From Ciceribacter thiooxidans (GTDB lineage: Bacteria > Pseudomonadota > Alphaproteobacteria > Rhizobiales > Rhizobiaceae), in NCBI RefSeq assembly GCF_014126615.1, contig NZ_CP059896.1:1436501-1500500 (forward strand): 64,000 nucleotides of DNA, given 5' to 3'. The notes beneath the pieces are model-generated. The model did no database searches. It was not told the origin of the DNA and worked only from the letters and a program-made list of their open reading frames with translations. Shown here one piece after another: positions 1-10,078 of the stretch. The translations under genes and the position numbers were made by a program. The stretch's first letter is position 1, and each line of letters starts with the position of its first letter.

Positions 1-37
1 TCACATTCCCCGCGACCGCGAGGTCCGAGCGGGCCAT
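1..37 (-). CDS. 5' end of a divergent gene, truncated by the window edge
   Basis: On the minus strand an ATG at 37-35 follows a purine-rich ribosome-binding site (GGGAGG, six or seven bases upstream). The frame stays open to the window edge and reads MARSDLAVAGNV. Twelve residues are too few to assign a family. Rhizobial fixNOQP blocks often have a regulator (fixK/fnrN), a stress protein or hemN divergent from them, but that is context only. The gene would share the 38-241 intergenic region with fixN. Confidence 0.35.
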   Translation of the reverse strand, partial: MARSDLAVAGNV

Positions 38-121
38 TTCCGCCTCCCGAACGGCCGTGCGGCATCATTTCGGGGTAGCTGCGACAATAATCACTTTTCC
101 CTTAACGGCCGTTTTCCTGCA

Positions 122-135
122 TTGATTTAAATCAA
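122..135. promoter_or_regulatory. FixK/FNR box upstream of fixN
   Basis: TTGATTTAAATCAA is a perfect palindrome that fits the TTGA-N6-TCAA anaerobox bound by FixK, FnrN and FNR proteins. With class II spacing (centre at about -41.5), transcription would start near 170, leaving a leader of about 70 bases before fixN. The box lies in the shared region with the divergent gene at 1-37, so it could serve both. Confidence 0.8.
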
Positions 136-241
136 GGTGCCTTGAGGCACTCGATGTCAATTCTGCACACAGCGCAGGAGGATTCTCCGCCCTATCGGGG
201 TCCTTCTGCGGTTGATCAGCAAGCCGTTGGGGGTTCCAACA

Positions 242-1870
242 ATGAATTACACACTAGAAACTATGGTGATGGCGGTCCTCGCCTTCGCTGCGCTGCTCGG
301 GGTGGCTTTCGCCCAGGACAGCCTGTTCGCTGTCCACATGACGGTCGCCTTTATCGTGCTGCTCGGCGGTACGGTCGTCATGCTGCGCCAGATGAAGTTC
401 GCGCCTGCGAACGCAAAGTCGGCTGCGCAGGTAAAATCCGAATATTTCGATGAGGTCGTGAAATACGGCGTCATCGCGACCGTCTTCTGGGGCGTCGTCG
501 GCTTTCTCGTCGGCGTCGTCGTCGCCCTGCAGCTCGCATTTCCGGACCTGAACATTGAACCTTGGTTCAATTTCGGCCGCATGCGTCCGCTGCATACGTC
601 GGCGGTCATCTTCGCCTTCGGCGGCAACGCTCTGATCGCAAGCTCCTTCTATGTCGTCCAGCGCACCTCGCGCCAGCGTCTCTTCGGCGGCTCGCTCGGC
701 TGGTTCGTGTTCTGGGGGTACCAGCTCTTCATCGTGATGGCCGCGACCGGCTATCTGCTCGGAATCACCGAGGGGCGTGAATACGCAGAACCGGAATGGT
801 ACGTCGACCTCTGGCTCACCGTCGTCTGGGTTGCCTATCTGCTGGCATTCCTCGGCACGATCATGACCCGCAAGGAATCGCACATCTACGTCGCGAACTG
901 GTTCTACCTTTCGTTCATCGTCACGATCGCGATGTTGCACATCGTCAACAACCTCTCGGTTCCGGTCTCCTTCCTCGGGGTCAAGAGCTACTCGGCCTTC
1001 TCTGGTGTTCAGGATGCGCTGACGCAGTGGTGGTACGGCCATAACGCGGTCGGCTTCTTCCTGACCGCCGGCTTCCTCGGCATGATGTACTACTTCGTTC
1101 CGAAGCAGGCCGGTCGCCCGGTCTATTCGTACCGCCTGTCGATCATCCACTTCTGGGCTCTGATCTTCCTCTACATCTGGGCCGGCCCGCACCACCTGCA
1201 CTACACGGCCCTGCCGGACTGGGCGCAGACACTCGGCATGGTGTTCTCGATCATGCTGTGGATGCCCTCCTGGGGCGGCATGATCAACGGTCTGATGACG
1301 CTCTCGGGCGCCTGGGACAAGATCCGTACCGACCCGATCATCCGCATGATGGTCATCGCCGTCGCCTTCTACGGCATGTCGACCTTCGAAGGTCCGATGA
1401 TGTCGATCAAGGCAGTCAACTCGCTCAGCCACTATACCGACTGGACCATCGGTCACGTTCACTCGGGCGCTCTCGGCTGGGTCGGCATGATCTCCTTCGG
1501 CATGGTCTATTACCTGACGCCGAAGCTGTGGAACCGCAACCGCCTGTACTCGCTGCGGCTCGTCAACTGGCACTTCTGGCTGGCCACGCTCGGCATCGTT
1601 CTCTATGCCGCCGTTATGTGGGTTGCCGGTATCCAGCAGGGCCTGATGTGGCGCGAATATGACGCACAGGGCTTCCTGGTCTACTCGTTCGCCGAGTCGG
1701 TCGCCGCCATGTTCCCCTACTACGTCCTGCGTGCCGTCGGCGGTGCGATGTACCTCACCGGCGGTATCATCATGGCCTACAACGTCCTGATGACCATCCG
1801 CGGTTACGAAAGGCAGGAAGCACCGATCCCCGGTTCGGTCGTCCCCGCCGCCGTCCAGCCGGCTGAATAA
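242..1870 (+). CDS. fixN: cbb3-type cytochrome c oxidase subunit I (FixN/CcoN)
   Basis: Catalytic subunit of the high-affinity cbb3 oxidase in the inner membrane. It reduces O2 at a heme b3-CuB centre during microaerobic and symbiotic respiration. The 542-residue protein has many membrane segments and the family's conserved histidine clusters, including [14 protein letters not shown] near residue 120, [11 protein letters not shown] near 270 (CuB ligand region) and [15 protein letters not shown] near 400 (heme ligands). The frame is open from a TTG at 212, but the ATG at 242 ([10 protein letters not shown]) matches the family start and follows a G-rich site at 229-233. First gene of fixNOQP, expected to be under FixK control through the box at 122. 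Confidence 0.96.
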   Translation: MNYTLETMVMAVLAFAALLGVAFAQDSLFAVHMTVAFIVLLGGTVVMLRQMKFAPANAKSAAQVKSEYFDEVVKYGVIATVFWGVVGFLVGVVVALQLAFPDLNIEPWFNFGRMRPLHTSAVIFAFGGNALIASSFYVVQRTSRQRLFGGSLGWFVFWGYQLFIVMAATGYLLGITEGREYAEPEWYVDLWLTVVWVAYLLAFLGTIMTRKESHIYVANWFYLSFIVTIAMLHIVNNLSVPVSFLGVKSYSAFSGVQDALTQWWYGHNAVGFFLTAGFLGMMYYFVPKQAGRPVYSYRLSIIHFWALIFLYIWAGPHHLHYTALPDWAQTLGMVFSIMLWMPSWGGMINGLMTLSGAWDKIRTDPIIRMMVIAVAFYGMSTFEGPMMSIKAVNSLSHYTDWTIGHVHSGALGWVGMISFGMVYYLTPKLWNRNRLYSLRLVNWHFWLATLGIVLYAAVMWVAGIQQGLMWREYDAQGFLVYSFAESVAAMFPYYVLRAVGGAMYLTGGIIMAYNVLMTIRGYERQEAPIPGSVVPAAVQPAE

Positions 1871-1884
1871 GAAGGAAGGCTCTC

Positions 1885-2616
1885 ATGTCCATTCTTGATA
1901 AACACCAAATCCTCGAGAAGAACGCGAGCCTTCTCCTTGTCGGATCGCTGCTGGTCGTGACCGTCGGGGGTATCGTCGAAATCGTTCCGCTCTTCTACCT
2001 CGAGAACACCATCGAAAAGGTAGAGGGAATGCGGCCGTACTCGCCGCTCGAACTCGCCGGTCGCGACATCTACATCCGTGAAGGCTGCTATGTCTGTCAC
2101 AGCCAGATGATCCGTCCGTTCCGCGACGAAGTGGAGCGCTACGGTCACTACTCGCTGGCGGCGGAGTCGATGTACGACCATCCGTTCCAGTGGGGATCGA
2201 AGCGCACCGGGCCGGACCTAGCGCGCGTCGGCGACCGCTATTCGAACGAATGGCATGTTCAGCACCTGACCGAGCCCCGGGACGTCGTTCCGGAATCGGT
2301 CATGCCGAGCTACTCGTTCCTGAAGACGACGCCGCTCAAGGTCGCGAACGTTTCCGCGCACCTCGAGACCAATAAGATCGTGGGCGTCCCCTATACGGAC
2401 GACATGATTGCGAATGCGGAAGCGGATCTCGCCGCGCAGGCCGATCCGAATGCAGACACCTCGGGACTGCTGGCGCGCTATCCCAAGGCCAAGGTGGGTG
2501 ATTTCGACGGCGATCCGGCGAAGCTGACGGAGATGGATGCACTCGTTGCCTATCTCCAGATGCTCGGCACGCTGGTGGACTTCACCACCTATGACGACGC
2601 GACCGGATATCGTTGA
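1885..2616 (+). CDS. fixO: cbb3-type cytochrome c oxidase subunit II, mono-heme cytochrome c (FixO/CcoO)
   Basis: Membrane-anchored periplasmic cytochrome c that passes electrons from FixP to the FixN active site. 243 residues: an N-terminal hydrophobic anchor (about 15-38) and a single heme c site, [11 protein letters not shown], near residue 70. A distal Met ligand is likely in SVMPSYSF near 140. The ATG follows a strong AAGGAAGG site, and the gene starts 14 bases after fixN, consistent with one operon. Confidence 0.95.
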   Translation: MSILDKHQILEKNASLLLVGSLLVVTVGGIVEIVPLFYLENTIEKVEGMRPYSPLELAGRDIYIREGCYVCHSQMIRPFRDEVERYGHYSLAAESMYDHPFQWGSKRTGPDLARVGDRYSNEWHVQHLTEPRDVVPESVMPSYSFLKTTPLKVANVSAHLETNKIVGVPYTDDMIANAEADLAAQADPNADTSGLLARYPKAKVGDFDGDPAKLTEMDALVAYLQMLGTLVDFTTYDDATGYR

Positions 2617-2626
2617 GGAGGGGCAC

Positions 2627-2779
2627 ATGGAAACCTACACGGCCATGCGCCACTTCGCCGACAGTTGGGGCCTGCTTGGCATGACCCTGTTCTTCGTCGG
2701 TGTGATCCTCTTCACCTTCCGGCCCGGCGGCAAGAAAGTTGCCGACGAGATCGCGCGCATCCCTCTCAAGGAGGACTAA
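2627..2779 (+). CDS. fixQ: cbb3-type oxidase small subunit (FixQ/CcoQ)
   Basis: A 50-residue protein starting METYTAMRHFADSWG, with one membrane helix (about 15-36) and a short charged cytoplasmic end. This is the usual form of CcoQ, which stabilises the interaction of CcoP with the core complex. The ATG at 2627 follows GAGGAGGGG. The gene sits 10 bases after fixO and three bases before fixP. Confidence 0.92.
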   Translation: METYTAMRHFADSWGLLGMTLFFVGVILFTFRPGGKKVADEIARIPLKED

Positions 2780-2782
2780 GAG

Positions 2783-3646
2783 ATGTCTGAGAAACATATT
2801 GACGAAATCAGTGGCGTCGAAACCACTGGCCATGAGTGGGACGGCATTCGCGAGCTCAACAACCCGCTGCCGCGCTGGTGGGTCTGGTTCTTCTACGCGA
2901 CCATCGTATGGGCGATCGGCTACACCATCGCCTATCCGGCGTGGCCGCTCCTGAAGGAAAACACCAAGGGCATGCTGAACTACACCAACCGTGCGGCGCT
3001 GACCCAGGAATTGACGGCGGCGAAGGCGGCACAGGCGGTCTATCTCGACAAGATCGCCGCCTTGCCGCTCGACCAGATCGTCGCCGACAAGGAACTGGCA
3101 CAGTTTGCCATGTCCGGTGGTGCCGCAGCCTTCAAGGTCAACTGCGCGCCGTGCCACGGCTCGGGTGCGGCCGGTTCGCCGGGCTATCCGAACCTCAACG
3201 ACAACGACTGGCTGTGGGGTGGCGATCTGGAGACGATCCAGACGACGCTCACCCACGGCATCCGCTATGATGCGGACGCCGATACCCGCGTGTCGCAGAT
3301 GCCGGCTTTTGGCGAGATCCTGCAGCCGGAGCAGATCCAGCAGGTTGCCGCCTATGTCTGGAGCCTGACGAACACGCCGTCGGACCCGGCGCTCGTCGAA
3401 GCCGGCAAGCAGGTCTTTGCGGAGAACTGCGTCGCCTGCCATGGCGAGGATGCCAAGGGCATGCGCGAACTCGGTGCTCCGAACCTGACCGACGCGATCT
3501 GGCTGCGCGTGCAGGGCGAGCAAGGGATCGCCCAGCAGGTCGCGCAGCCGAAGCACGGTGTGATGCCCGCCTGGGGCGCTCGCCTCGGCGAGACCACCGT
3601 CAAGGAACTTGCCGTCTACGTCCATTCGCTGGGCGGCGGCGAGTAA
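2783..3646 (+). CDS. fixP: cbb3-type cytochrome c oxidase subunit III, di-heme cytochrome c (FixP/CcoP)
   Basis: Periplasmic di-heme cytochrome c subunit that receives electrons from soluble cytochrome c or the bc1 complex. 287 residues. The N-terminus contains the CcoP signature (HEWDGIRELNNPLPRWW), a membrane segment follows at about 36-56, and two heme sites follow, CAPCH near 121 and CVACH near 217. Last gene of fixNOQP; a strong terminator lies 65 bases downstream. Confidence 0.96.
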   Translation: MSEKHIDEISGVETTGHEWDGIRELNNPLPRWWVWFFYATIVWAIGYTIAYPAWPLLKENTKGMLNYTNRAALTQELTAAKAAQAVYLDKIAALPLDQIVADKELAQFAMSGGAAAFKVNCAPCHGSGAAGSPGYPNLNDNDWLWGGDLETIQTTLTHGIRYDADADTRVSQMPAFGEILQPEQIQQVAAYVWSLTNTPSDPALVEAGKQVFAENCVACHGEDAKGMRELGAPNLTDAIWLRVQGEQGIAQQVAQPKHGVMPAWGARLGETTVKELAVYVHSLGGGE

Positions 3647-3711
3647 GCAGAGCCTGCCGGCGGCCGGAAACGGCCGCCGGACCACGAGAATGCAATCAGG
3701 TCCCCTTTTTC

Positions 3712-3741
3712 AGACCACGCCCGGTGCGTGGTCTTTTTTTT
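3712..3741 (+). terminator. Rho-independent terminator after fixP
   Basis: Nine-base stem AGACCACGC (3712-3720) with GCGTGGTCT (3726-3734), a five-base loop and a run of about eight T. It separates fixNOQP from fixGHIS, so the second block needs its own promoter, which the FixK box at 3862 supplies. Confidence 0.92.
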
Positions 3742-3861
3742 ATTTGGGGTAGGGCGGCGTACGCTACCGGTTCGCAGGCCGCCGTACCCGAGAGCTCACG
3801 GCGCGTGACCTTATGCCGCTGGCAACGACGTTCACCCTTCGTTGCGGCGCTTCGCCGCCCC

Positions 3862-3875
3862 TTGATATAAGTCAA
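3862..3875. promoter_or_regulatory. FixK/FNR box upstream of fixG
   Basis: TTGATATAAGTCAA fits TTGA-N6-TCAA with both half-sites intact. Class II positioning predicts transcription starting near 3910. That argues against the ATG at 3916, which would leave almost no leader, and for the ATG at 3931 as the fixG start. Confidence 0.8.
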
Positions 3876-3930
3876 GGCGGCTATCCTGGCGAAGTGGGAA
3901 AAGGGTGGCCTGAATATGAGGTCCCATGTC

Positions 3931-5520
3931 ATGAATCTTCACGTCGACAAGAACAGTCCGACAGACTCCGACGAGGTCGAGCGCCTCGAGGCCGAACCGG
4001 TGATGTCCGCCAAGCGGCGGGAACCGCTCTACAAGGCCCGCAAGAAGATCTTCCCGAAGCGGGCGGAGGGGCGATTCCGGCAGTTCAAGTGGCTCGTCAT
4101 GCTCGTGACGCTCGGCATCTACTACCTGACGCCGTGGCTCAGATGGGACCGTGGTGAGTTTGCGCCCGACCAGGCGGTGCTGATCGACCTCGCTCACCGC
4201 CGCTTCTATTTCTTCTTCATCGAGATCTGGCCGCAGGAGTTCTTCTTCGTCGCCGGGCTTTTGGTGATGGCTGGCTTCGGCCTGTTCCTGCTGACCTCCG
4301 CGGTCGGTCGCGCCTGGTGCGGCTATACCTGTCCACAGACGGTCTGGGTCGATCTCTTCCTCGTCGTCGAGCGGGCGATCGAGGGTGATCGCAATGCGCG
4401 CATGAAACTGGAGACCGCGCCCTGGACCGTCGACAAGATCTGGAAGCGGGTGACGAAGCACGCGATATGGCTGGCGATTTCGGTCGCTACCGGCGGCGCC
4501 TGGATCTTCTACTTCGCCGACGCGCCGATGCTCGCGATGGATTTCATCGAGGGGCAGGCGGCTCCCGTCGCCTACATGACCGTCGCTGTGCTGACGGCCA
4601 CCACCTATCTCTTCGGCGGTCTGATGCGTGAGCAGGTTTGCGTCTACATGTGTCCGTGGCCGCGCATCCAGGCGGCGATGCTCGACGAGAGCTCGCTGGT
4701 GGTGACCTACAACGACTGGCGTGGCGAACCGCGCACGCGCGGCACCAAGAAGGCCGCTGCCGAAGGCAAGATCGCCGGCGACTGCGTCGACTGCAACGCC
4801 TGCGTCGCCGTCTGTCCCATGGGGATCGACATCCGCGACGGGCAACAGCTCGAATGCATCACCTGCGCGCTCTGCATCGACGCCTGCGACGCCGTCATGG
4901 ACAAGGTTGGCAGGCCGCGAGGTCTGATCGCCTATGCGACGCTCGAGGAATACCAGTCCAACATGGCGCTTGCGACCGACAACGGCACCACGGAAATCCA
5001 GCCGAACCGCGTGCGCAATGACGACGGAAGCTTCAGCGACAAGGTCCGTCACTTCAACTGGCGCATCATCTTCCGCCCGCGGACGCTGCTCTACATGGGG
5101 GTTTGGACGGCCGTCGGTATCGGGCTTCTCGTCGCGCTGCTCGGTCGTGACCGGCTGGAGATCAACGTGCTGCACGACCGCAATCCGCAATACGTGCTGG
5201 AATCCGACGGATCGATCCGCAACGGCTACACCGTTCGCCTCTTGAACATGGTACCGAAGCCGCGCAACATGGAAGTGACGCTGGACGGCCTGCCGGGCGC
5301 GACCATGCGCGTGAACGGCATGTCGGAAGTGGATGTCCGCTCGTTCGTCGTCAACGTCGAGCCCGACGAAGCGACGACGCTGAAGGTTTTCGTCACCGTG
5401 CCCGCGGACGAGATCGAATCCAAGGTCGAGAGCTTCCATTTCGACGTCAAGGACGTGGATAGCGCGGAAGCCGACAGCTACAAGGCGGTGTTCAACGCAC
5501 CTGGAGAGAAGCACAAATGA
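3931..5520 (+). CDS. fixG: cytochrome c oxidase accessory protein, polyferredoxin (FixG/CcoG)
   Basis: Inner-membrane iron-sulfur protein needed to mature the cbb3 oxidase; CcoG family members reduce copper for CuB delivery. Several membrane helices in the N-terminal half are followed near residue 285 by two adjacent 4Fe-4S motifs, CVDCNACVAVCP and CITCALCIDAC. One further helix and an Ig-like C-terminal domain (IG_FixG) complete the protein. The start could be ATG 3916 or ATG 3931. The latter is preferred because GAGG lies about ten bases upstream and because of the predicted transcription start. Its stop overlaps the fixH start (ATGA). Confidence 0.95.
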   Translation: MNLHVDKNSPTDSDEVERLEAEPVMSAKRREPLYKARKKIFPKRAEGRFRQFKWLVMLVTLGIYYLTPWLRWDRGEFAPDQAVLIDLAHRRFYFFFIEIWPQEFFFVAGLLVMAGFGLFLLTSAVGRAWCGYTCPQTVWVDLFLVVERAIEGDRNARMKLETAPWTVDKIWKRVTKHAIWLAISVATGGAWIFYFADAPMLAMDFIEGQAAPVAYMTVAVLTATTYLFGGLMREQVCVYMCPWPRIQAAMLDESSLVVTYNDWRGEPRTRGTKKAAAEGKIAGDCVDCNACVAVCPMGIDIRDGQQLECITCALCIDACDAVMDKVGRPRGLIAYATLEEYQSNMALATDNGTTEIQPNRVRNDDGSFSDKVRHFNWRIIFRPRTLLYMGVWTAVGIGLLVALLGRDRLEINVLHDRNPQYVLESDGSIRNGYTVRLLNMVPKPRNMEVTLDGLPGATMRVNGMSEVDVRSFVVNVEPDEATTLKVFVTVPADEIESKVESFHFDVKDVDSAEADSYKAVFNAPGEKHK

Positions 5521-6062
5521 GCGTGCGTGAGGAAAAGGCCGGATTCGTTTTCACCGGCAAGCATATGCTCGGCGTCTTGGTCCTGTTCTTCGGAACGATC
5601 ATCTCGGTCAATCTCGTGATGGCCTATTACGCCTCCTCGACATGGAGCGGCCTGGTCGTTCAGAACACCTATGTCGCGAGCCAGCAGTTCAACGCCAAAG
5701 CTTCGGCGATCCGCGAGATGCTGGCCTCCGGCATCAAGGGGGAGCTGGAGGTTTCCGACCAGACGATCCGCTACCGGCTGACGCTTCCCGAGAACCAGCC
5801 GCTGGCGGCCGACAAGGTGACGGCGCACTTCAAGCGTCCGGTCGGCGAGCATCAGGACTTCGTCGCCGAGCTTTCGGCGCTCGGGGATGGTGTCTACGGG
5901 GCGAGCCACCAGGTTCTGGCTGGTGAGTGGATCGTCGAGCTGATCGCGGTCAAGGACGGCAAGACGATCATGCACGAAGCGCCGCGCATCGCGCTCGCCA
6001 ATGGCAGGATGATCCTTCTCGACGAGCGGCACGAGCATCCCGGCGAGGGAGACAGGAAATGA
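5517..6062 (+). CDS. fixH: FixH/CcoH oxidase assembly protein
   Basis: 181 residues with one N-terminal membrane helix (about 16-38) and a periplasmic domain. CcoH is required for stable assembly of cbb3 oxidase and interacts with the subunit complex. Both ends overlap neighbours by four bases (ATGA with fixG, ATGA with fixI), so translation of fixGHIS is probably coupled. Confidence 0.93.
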   Translation: MSVREEKAGFVFTGKHMLGVLVLFFGTIISVNLVMAYYASSTWSGLVVQNTYVASQQFNAKASAIREMLASGIKGELEVSDQTIRYRLTLPENQPLAADKVTAHFKRPVGEHQDFVAELSALGDGVYGASHQVLAGEWIVELIAVKDGKTIMHEAPRIALANGRMILLDERHEHPGEGDRK

Positions 6063-8359
6063 GCTGCTGCGCGGCCGGAACCGAAGGCGCCCTCGATATC
6101 GAGCGGGCGGGTCATGCGCTGCCGACGGCCGAGGAACTGCGGCTCGCGAGCCGCGATCTCGGAGACGGTTTGCGACAGGTCGACCTCGCGGTGCCCGCCG
6201 TTCACTGCGGCGCCTGCATTACCACCATCGAGGCTGCCCTGCGGAAGCTTCCCGAGGTCGAGCGGGCCCGCGTCAACCTGACGTCGAAGCGCGTATCGAT
6301 CGTCTGGCGGGAAGAACATGATGGCCGTCCGACCGATCCGTCGGTGCTGCCGCAGGCGATCGCTGCGACCGGCTACGAGGCGCATCTCTTCACCACCGCT
6401 GCCGAGGCCTCGGACGAACTGCGCAATAGGCTGATCCGGGCGGTTGCGCTCTCCGGTTTCGCGGCTGGCAACATCATGCTGCTGTCGGTCTCGATCTGGT
6501 CGGGTGCGGACGCCGCGACCCGCGATCTCTTCCACTGGATCTCGGCGATGATCGCCGCACCGGTGCTGATTATCGCCGGCCGATTCTTCTATCAGTCCGC
6601 CTGGAAAGCCCTGAAGCACGGCCGTACCAACATGGACGTGCCGATTGCGCTCGCGATCACGCTCTCCTATGTCGTGTCGCTATGGGAGACGATCCATCAC
6701 GGCGAACATGCCTGGTTCGACGCCACCGTGTCGCTGCTCTTCTTCCTGCTGATCGGCCGCACACTCGACCATGTCATGCGTGATCGTGCGCGTTCGGCGA
6801 TCACTGGGCTCGCGCGCCTCAGTCCCCGCGGCGCCATGGTGCTGGCGGAGAACGGTTCTCGCGACTACCGGCCCGTCGAGGAAATCCGTGTCGGGGACCG
6901 CATTGCGATCGCAGCCGGTGACCGCGTGCCGGTCGACGGCGAGATCGTCGCCGGTTCGAGCGACATGGATGTTTCGATCGTCAACGGCGAGAGCGCCCCG
7001 CATGCGGTCACCACCGGCGACGGCGTGCAGGCGGGAACGCTGAGCCTCACCGGCTCGCTGGTCATCCGCGCGACCGCGACGGCGCGCGATTCCTTCCTTG
7101 CCGAGATCATCGGCCTCATGGAAGCCGCCGAAGGGGGCAGGGCGCGTTACCGGCGTATCGCCGATCGTGCCGCGCAGATCTATGCGCCCGCGGTTCACCT
7201 TCTCGCGTTTCTCACCTTCCTCGGCTGGGGCGTTTTCGGCGGCGACTGGAAACAGGCGATGCTGATCGCGATCTCGGTCCTGATCATCACCTGCCCCTGT
7301 GCGCTCGGTCTTGCGGTGCCGGTGGTACAGGTCGTCGCTGCCGGCCGCCTGTTCCGCAACGGGATCATGGTCAAGGATGGTTCTGCCATGGAGCGTCTCG
7401 CCGAGATCGATACCATCGCCTTCGACAAGACCGGCACGCTGACGCTCGGACGCCCGCGCTTCATCAACCGCACGGAGGTCGATCCGCAGCATCTCGCGCT
7501 TGCGGCCGGTCTTGCGGCCCATTCCCGTCACCCTCTCTCTCTCGCTCTCCATGCGGCAGCCGGCAGCCCGTCGACGGAGCTCGGCACGGTCCGCGAAATT
7601 CCGGGCGCAGGCATTGAGGCGGTGACGCCGGCCGGCACCTATCGCCTCGGCAACCGCCCGTTCGCCTGCCAGACCATCGACGACCGGGCGACTGAGAACG
7701 ACGCAACCTCCGAAGTCGTGCTGTCGCTCGACGGACACGAGCTCGAGCGCTTCCGTTTCGAGGATGCCGTGCGGCCGGGCGCGGAAAGTGCGGTCGACAG
7801 CTTGAAGTCGCAGGGCTACGCCGTGGGCATCCTCTCGGGCGACCGTCAGGGCGTGGTCGCCTCGCTTGCGGCCCGCCTCGGCATCGACAACTGGCGCGCC
7901 GGCCTTTCTCCGCGCGAGAAGGCGGAACTGTGCGCCGCCGCCGGGGCCAAGGGGCAGAAGCTGCTGATGGTCGGCGACGGCATCAATGACGCTCCGGCGC
8001 TTTCTGCGGCGCATGTCTCGATCGCGCCGGCGACGGCCGCCGATGTCGGTCGCCAGGCTGCCGATTTCGTCTTCATGCGCGAGAGCCTCGACGCGGTTCC
8101 GTTCGCCATCGAGGCGTCGCGCCGCGCCGGCCGGCTGATCCGCGAAAACTTCGCGCTGGCGATCGGATACAATGCTCTCGCGATTCCTGTCGCGATGCTC
8201 GGCTATGCAACACCGCTGATCGCAGCGATTGCGATGTCGAGTTCTTCGATCATCGTCGTGCTCAATGCCTTGCGGCTCAACCGGCTGGAAATGGCCGATC
8301 AGCCTGCCGCAGATGAGAAGCAGTCTTTTGCCGGTCCGGAGGCTTCGTTCGCGTCATGA
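6059..8359 (+). CDS. fixI: P1B-type copper-transporting ATPase for cbb3 assembly (FixI/CcoI)
   Basis: 766-residue copper-pumping P-type ATPase that supplies copper for the CuB site of the oxidase (CopA2 type) rather than for detoxification. Visible motifs are an N-terminal HMA domain with HCGACITT near residue 50, the membrane CPC motif in ITCPCALGL near 411, the phosphorylation site DKTGTLT near 455, the HP motif SRHPLSL near 490 and the hinge GDGINDAPA near 640. The frame extends upstream to 5927, but ATG 6059 overlaps the fixH stop and opens with MSCCAAGTEG, typical of the family. Confidence 0.95.
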   Translation: MSCCAAGTEGALDIERAGHALPTAEELRLASRDLGDGLRQVDLAVPAVHCGACITTIEAALRKLPEVERARVNLTSKRVSIVWREEHDGRPTDPSVLPQAIAATGYEAHLFTTAAEASDELRNRLIRAVALSGFAAGNIMLLSVSIWSGADAATRDLFHWISAMIAAPVLIIAGRFFYQSAWKALKHGRTNMDVPIALAITLSYVVSLWETIHHGEHAWFDATVSLLFFLLIGRTLDHVMRDRARSAITGLARLSPRGAMVLAENGSRDYRPVEEIRVGDRIAIAAGDRVPVDGEIVAGSSDMDVSIVNGESAPHAVTTGDGVQAGTLSLTGSLVIRATATARDSFLAEIIGLMEAAEGGRARYRRIADRAAQIYAPAVHLLAFLTFLGWGVFGGDWKQAMLIAISVLIITCPCALGLAVPVVQVVAAGRLFRNGIMVKDGSAMERLAEIDTIAFDKTGTLTLGRPRFINRTEVDPQHLALAAGLAAHSRHPLSLALHAAAGSPSTELGTVREIPGAGIEAVTPAGTYRLGNRPFACQTIDDRATENDATSEVVLSLDGHELERFRFEDAVRPGAESAVDSLKSQGYAVGILSGDRQGVVASLAARLGIDNWRAGLSPREKAELCAAAGAKGQKLLMVGDGINDAPALSAAHVSIAPATAADVGRQAADFVFMRESLDAVPFAIEASRRAGRLIRENFALAIGYNALAIPVAMLGYATPLIAAIAMSSSSIIVVLNALRLNRLEMADQPAADEKQSFAGPEASFAS

Positions 8360-8511
8360 ACATGCTGATCTACCTGATCCCGATCGCGCTCTTCCTCGGC
8401 GGTCTCGGACTTTTCGCCTTCCTCTGGTCGCTGAAGAGCGGCCAGTACGAGGATTTGGAAGGCGCCTCCTGGCGCGTGCTCGACGACGGTGACGACCGGC
8501 CGGCGCGCTGA
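8356..8511 (+). CDS. fixS: cbb3 oxidase maturation small protein (FixS/CcoS)
   Basis: 51 residues, MNMLIYLIPIALFLGGLGLF then a short charged tail with YEDLEGASWRVL, the conserved CcoS signature. One membrane helix. CcoS proteins are needed for cofactor insertion into the oxidase. The start overlaps the fixI stop (ATGA). Confidence 0.93.
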   Translation: MNMLIYLIPIALFLGGLGLFAFLWSLKSGQYEDLEGASWRVLDDGDDRPAR

Positions 8512-8634
8512 ACGACCGAAGCAGCCGCCCGGTTCCTCGCGAGAGTTCGCCCGACGCTGCCCGGCAGATCGGCGCTTGCCGCCCGTTCCGATGAGTGCCA
8601 CATATGCCTCCACCTGAAACAAGGAGGCTTGCGC

Positions 8635-10056
8635 ATGCAGACGGCTGAAATCGGCTTGATCGGTCTCGGGGTGATGGGGTCGAACCTCGCCCTCAACATT
8701 GCGGAAAAAGGCAACCGGATCGCGGTGTTCAACCGAACGGCTGCGCGCACCGACGAGTTCCTCGGGGAGGCGGGCGACCTCGGCGGCAACATAATCGGTT
8801 GCCGCACGATCGAGGAGTTCGTCGCCGCCATCCGTCCTCCGCGCCCGATCATCATCATGATCAAGGCCGGCGATGCCGTCGATGCGCAGATCGATGCCCT
8901 GATGCCGTATCTCGCAAACGGCGACATTATGATCGACGCCGGTAACGCCAATTTCCGCGACACGATGGCCCGCTTCGAACGCCTGAAGGATACCGGCTTC
9001 ACCTTTATCGGCATGGGTGTCTCGGGCGGCGAGGAGGGCGCGCGCCACGGTCCGTCGATCATGGTCGGCGGTACGCCCGAGTCCTATGCCCGCGTCGAGA
9101 GCGTCCTGACCTCCATTGCCGCGAAATACGAAGGCGATCCCTGTTGCGCCTGGCTCGGTCCGAATGGTGCCGGCCACTTCGTCAAGACGATCCACAACGG
9201 CATCGAATATGCCGACATGCAGATGATAGCGGAGATCTACGGCATCCTGCGCGACGGCCTCGGAAAACGGGCTCCCGAGATCGCCGAGGTCTTCGGCGGC
9301 TGGAACCGCGGCCGGCTCAACTCCTATCTGATCGAGATCACTGAAAAGGTGCTGCAGGCGAAGGATACGGTGACGGGCAATGCGATCGTCGACATGATCC
9401 TCGACCGGGCGGGGCAGAAGGGTACCGGCAAATGGTCGGTCATCGAGGCGCAGCAGATGGGCGTGCCGGCGACGGCGATCGAGGCGGCGGTCGCCGCCCG
9501 AAGCCTCTCGTCGATGAAGGACGAGCGCGTCGCGGCGGAGGCGATCTTCCCCGGCGGACGCTCGCGCTTCGAACTGCCGTCCGGCGTCCTCCTCGAAACC
9601 GAGCTCGAGCTGGCGCTCTTCGCCGCCAAGATCGCCGCCTATGCGCAGGGGTTCGCCGTGCTTTCCTCCGCCAGCCGTGAGTACGACTGGTCGTTGCCGA
9701 TGCCGACCATCGCGCGCACCTGGCGGGCCGGCTGCATTATCCGGTCGCAGTTCCTCGACGAGATCACCCAGGCCTTCACCGCCAATCCGGAGGCGGCGAA
9801 CCTCATCGTGACGCCGGCCTTCTCCGCCATGGTTCGCGAGAGCCTGCCGTCACTGCGCCGGGTCGTCGCGTCCGCCGTCACGGCGGGGCTCCCGGTTCCG
9901 GCTCTCGCCTCGGCACTCTCGTACTTCGATTCCTACCGGCAGGCACGGGGCACCGCGAACCTCATCCAGGCGCAGCGTGACTTCTTCGGAGCCCATGGTT
10001 TCGAGCGTACCGACGGGCTCGACCGGCCGCACGGTCCCTGGGGCAGCGGCGCCTGA
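8635..10056 (+). CDS. gnd: 6-phosphogluconate dehydrogenase, decarboxylating
   Basis: Converts 6-phosphogluconate and NADP+ to ribulose 5-phosphate and CO2 in the pentose phosphate pathway. 473 residues, the usual length of the long form. N-terminal Rossmann fold GLIGLGVMGSNLALN, substrate motif GMGVSGGEEGARHGPSIM near 125, and KTIHNGIEYADMQMI with the catalytic Lys and Asn near 184. Start chosen at ATG 8635, eight bases after AAGGAGG; a TTG six bases upstream is also in frame. It stands alone, convergent with the LacI gene. Confidence 0.95.
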   Translation: MQTAEIGLIGLGVMGSNLALNIAEKGNRIAVFNRTAARTDEFLGEAGDLGGNIIGCRTIEEFVAAIRPPRPIIIMIKAGDAVDAQIDALMPYLANGDIMIDAGNANFRDTMARFERLKDTGFTFIGMGVSGGEEGARHGPSIMVGGTPESYARVESVLTSIAAKYEGDPCCAWLGPNGAGHFVKTIHNGIEYADMQMIAEIYGILRDGLGKRAPEIAEVFGGWNRGRLNSYLIEITEKVLQAKDTVTGNAIVDMILDRAGQKGTGKWSVIEAQQMGVPATAIEAAVAARSLSSMKDERVAAEAIFPGGRSRFELPSGVLLETELELALFAAKIAAYAQGFAVLSSASREYDWSLPMPTIARTWRAGCIIRSQFLDEITQAFTANPEAANLIVTPAFSAMVRESLPSLRRVVASAVTAGLPVPALASALSYFDSYRQARGTANLIQAQRDFFGAHGFERTDGLDRPHGPWGSGA

Positions 10057-10078
10057 CGAGCCACCGAAGCATTGCTGA

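Noticed and set aside
254..1573. 439-codon frame antisense to fixN
   Set aside because: Shadow of fixN third-position G/C; no start signal and a His/Asp/Arg-rich nonsense product.
3832..5514. 560-codon frame antisense to fixG
   Set aside because: Same type of shadow; fixG motifs and operon structure decide the strand.
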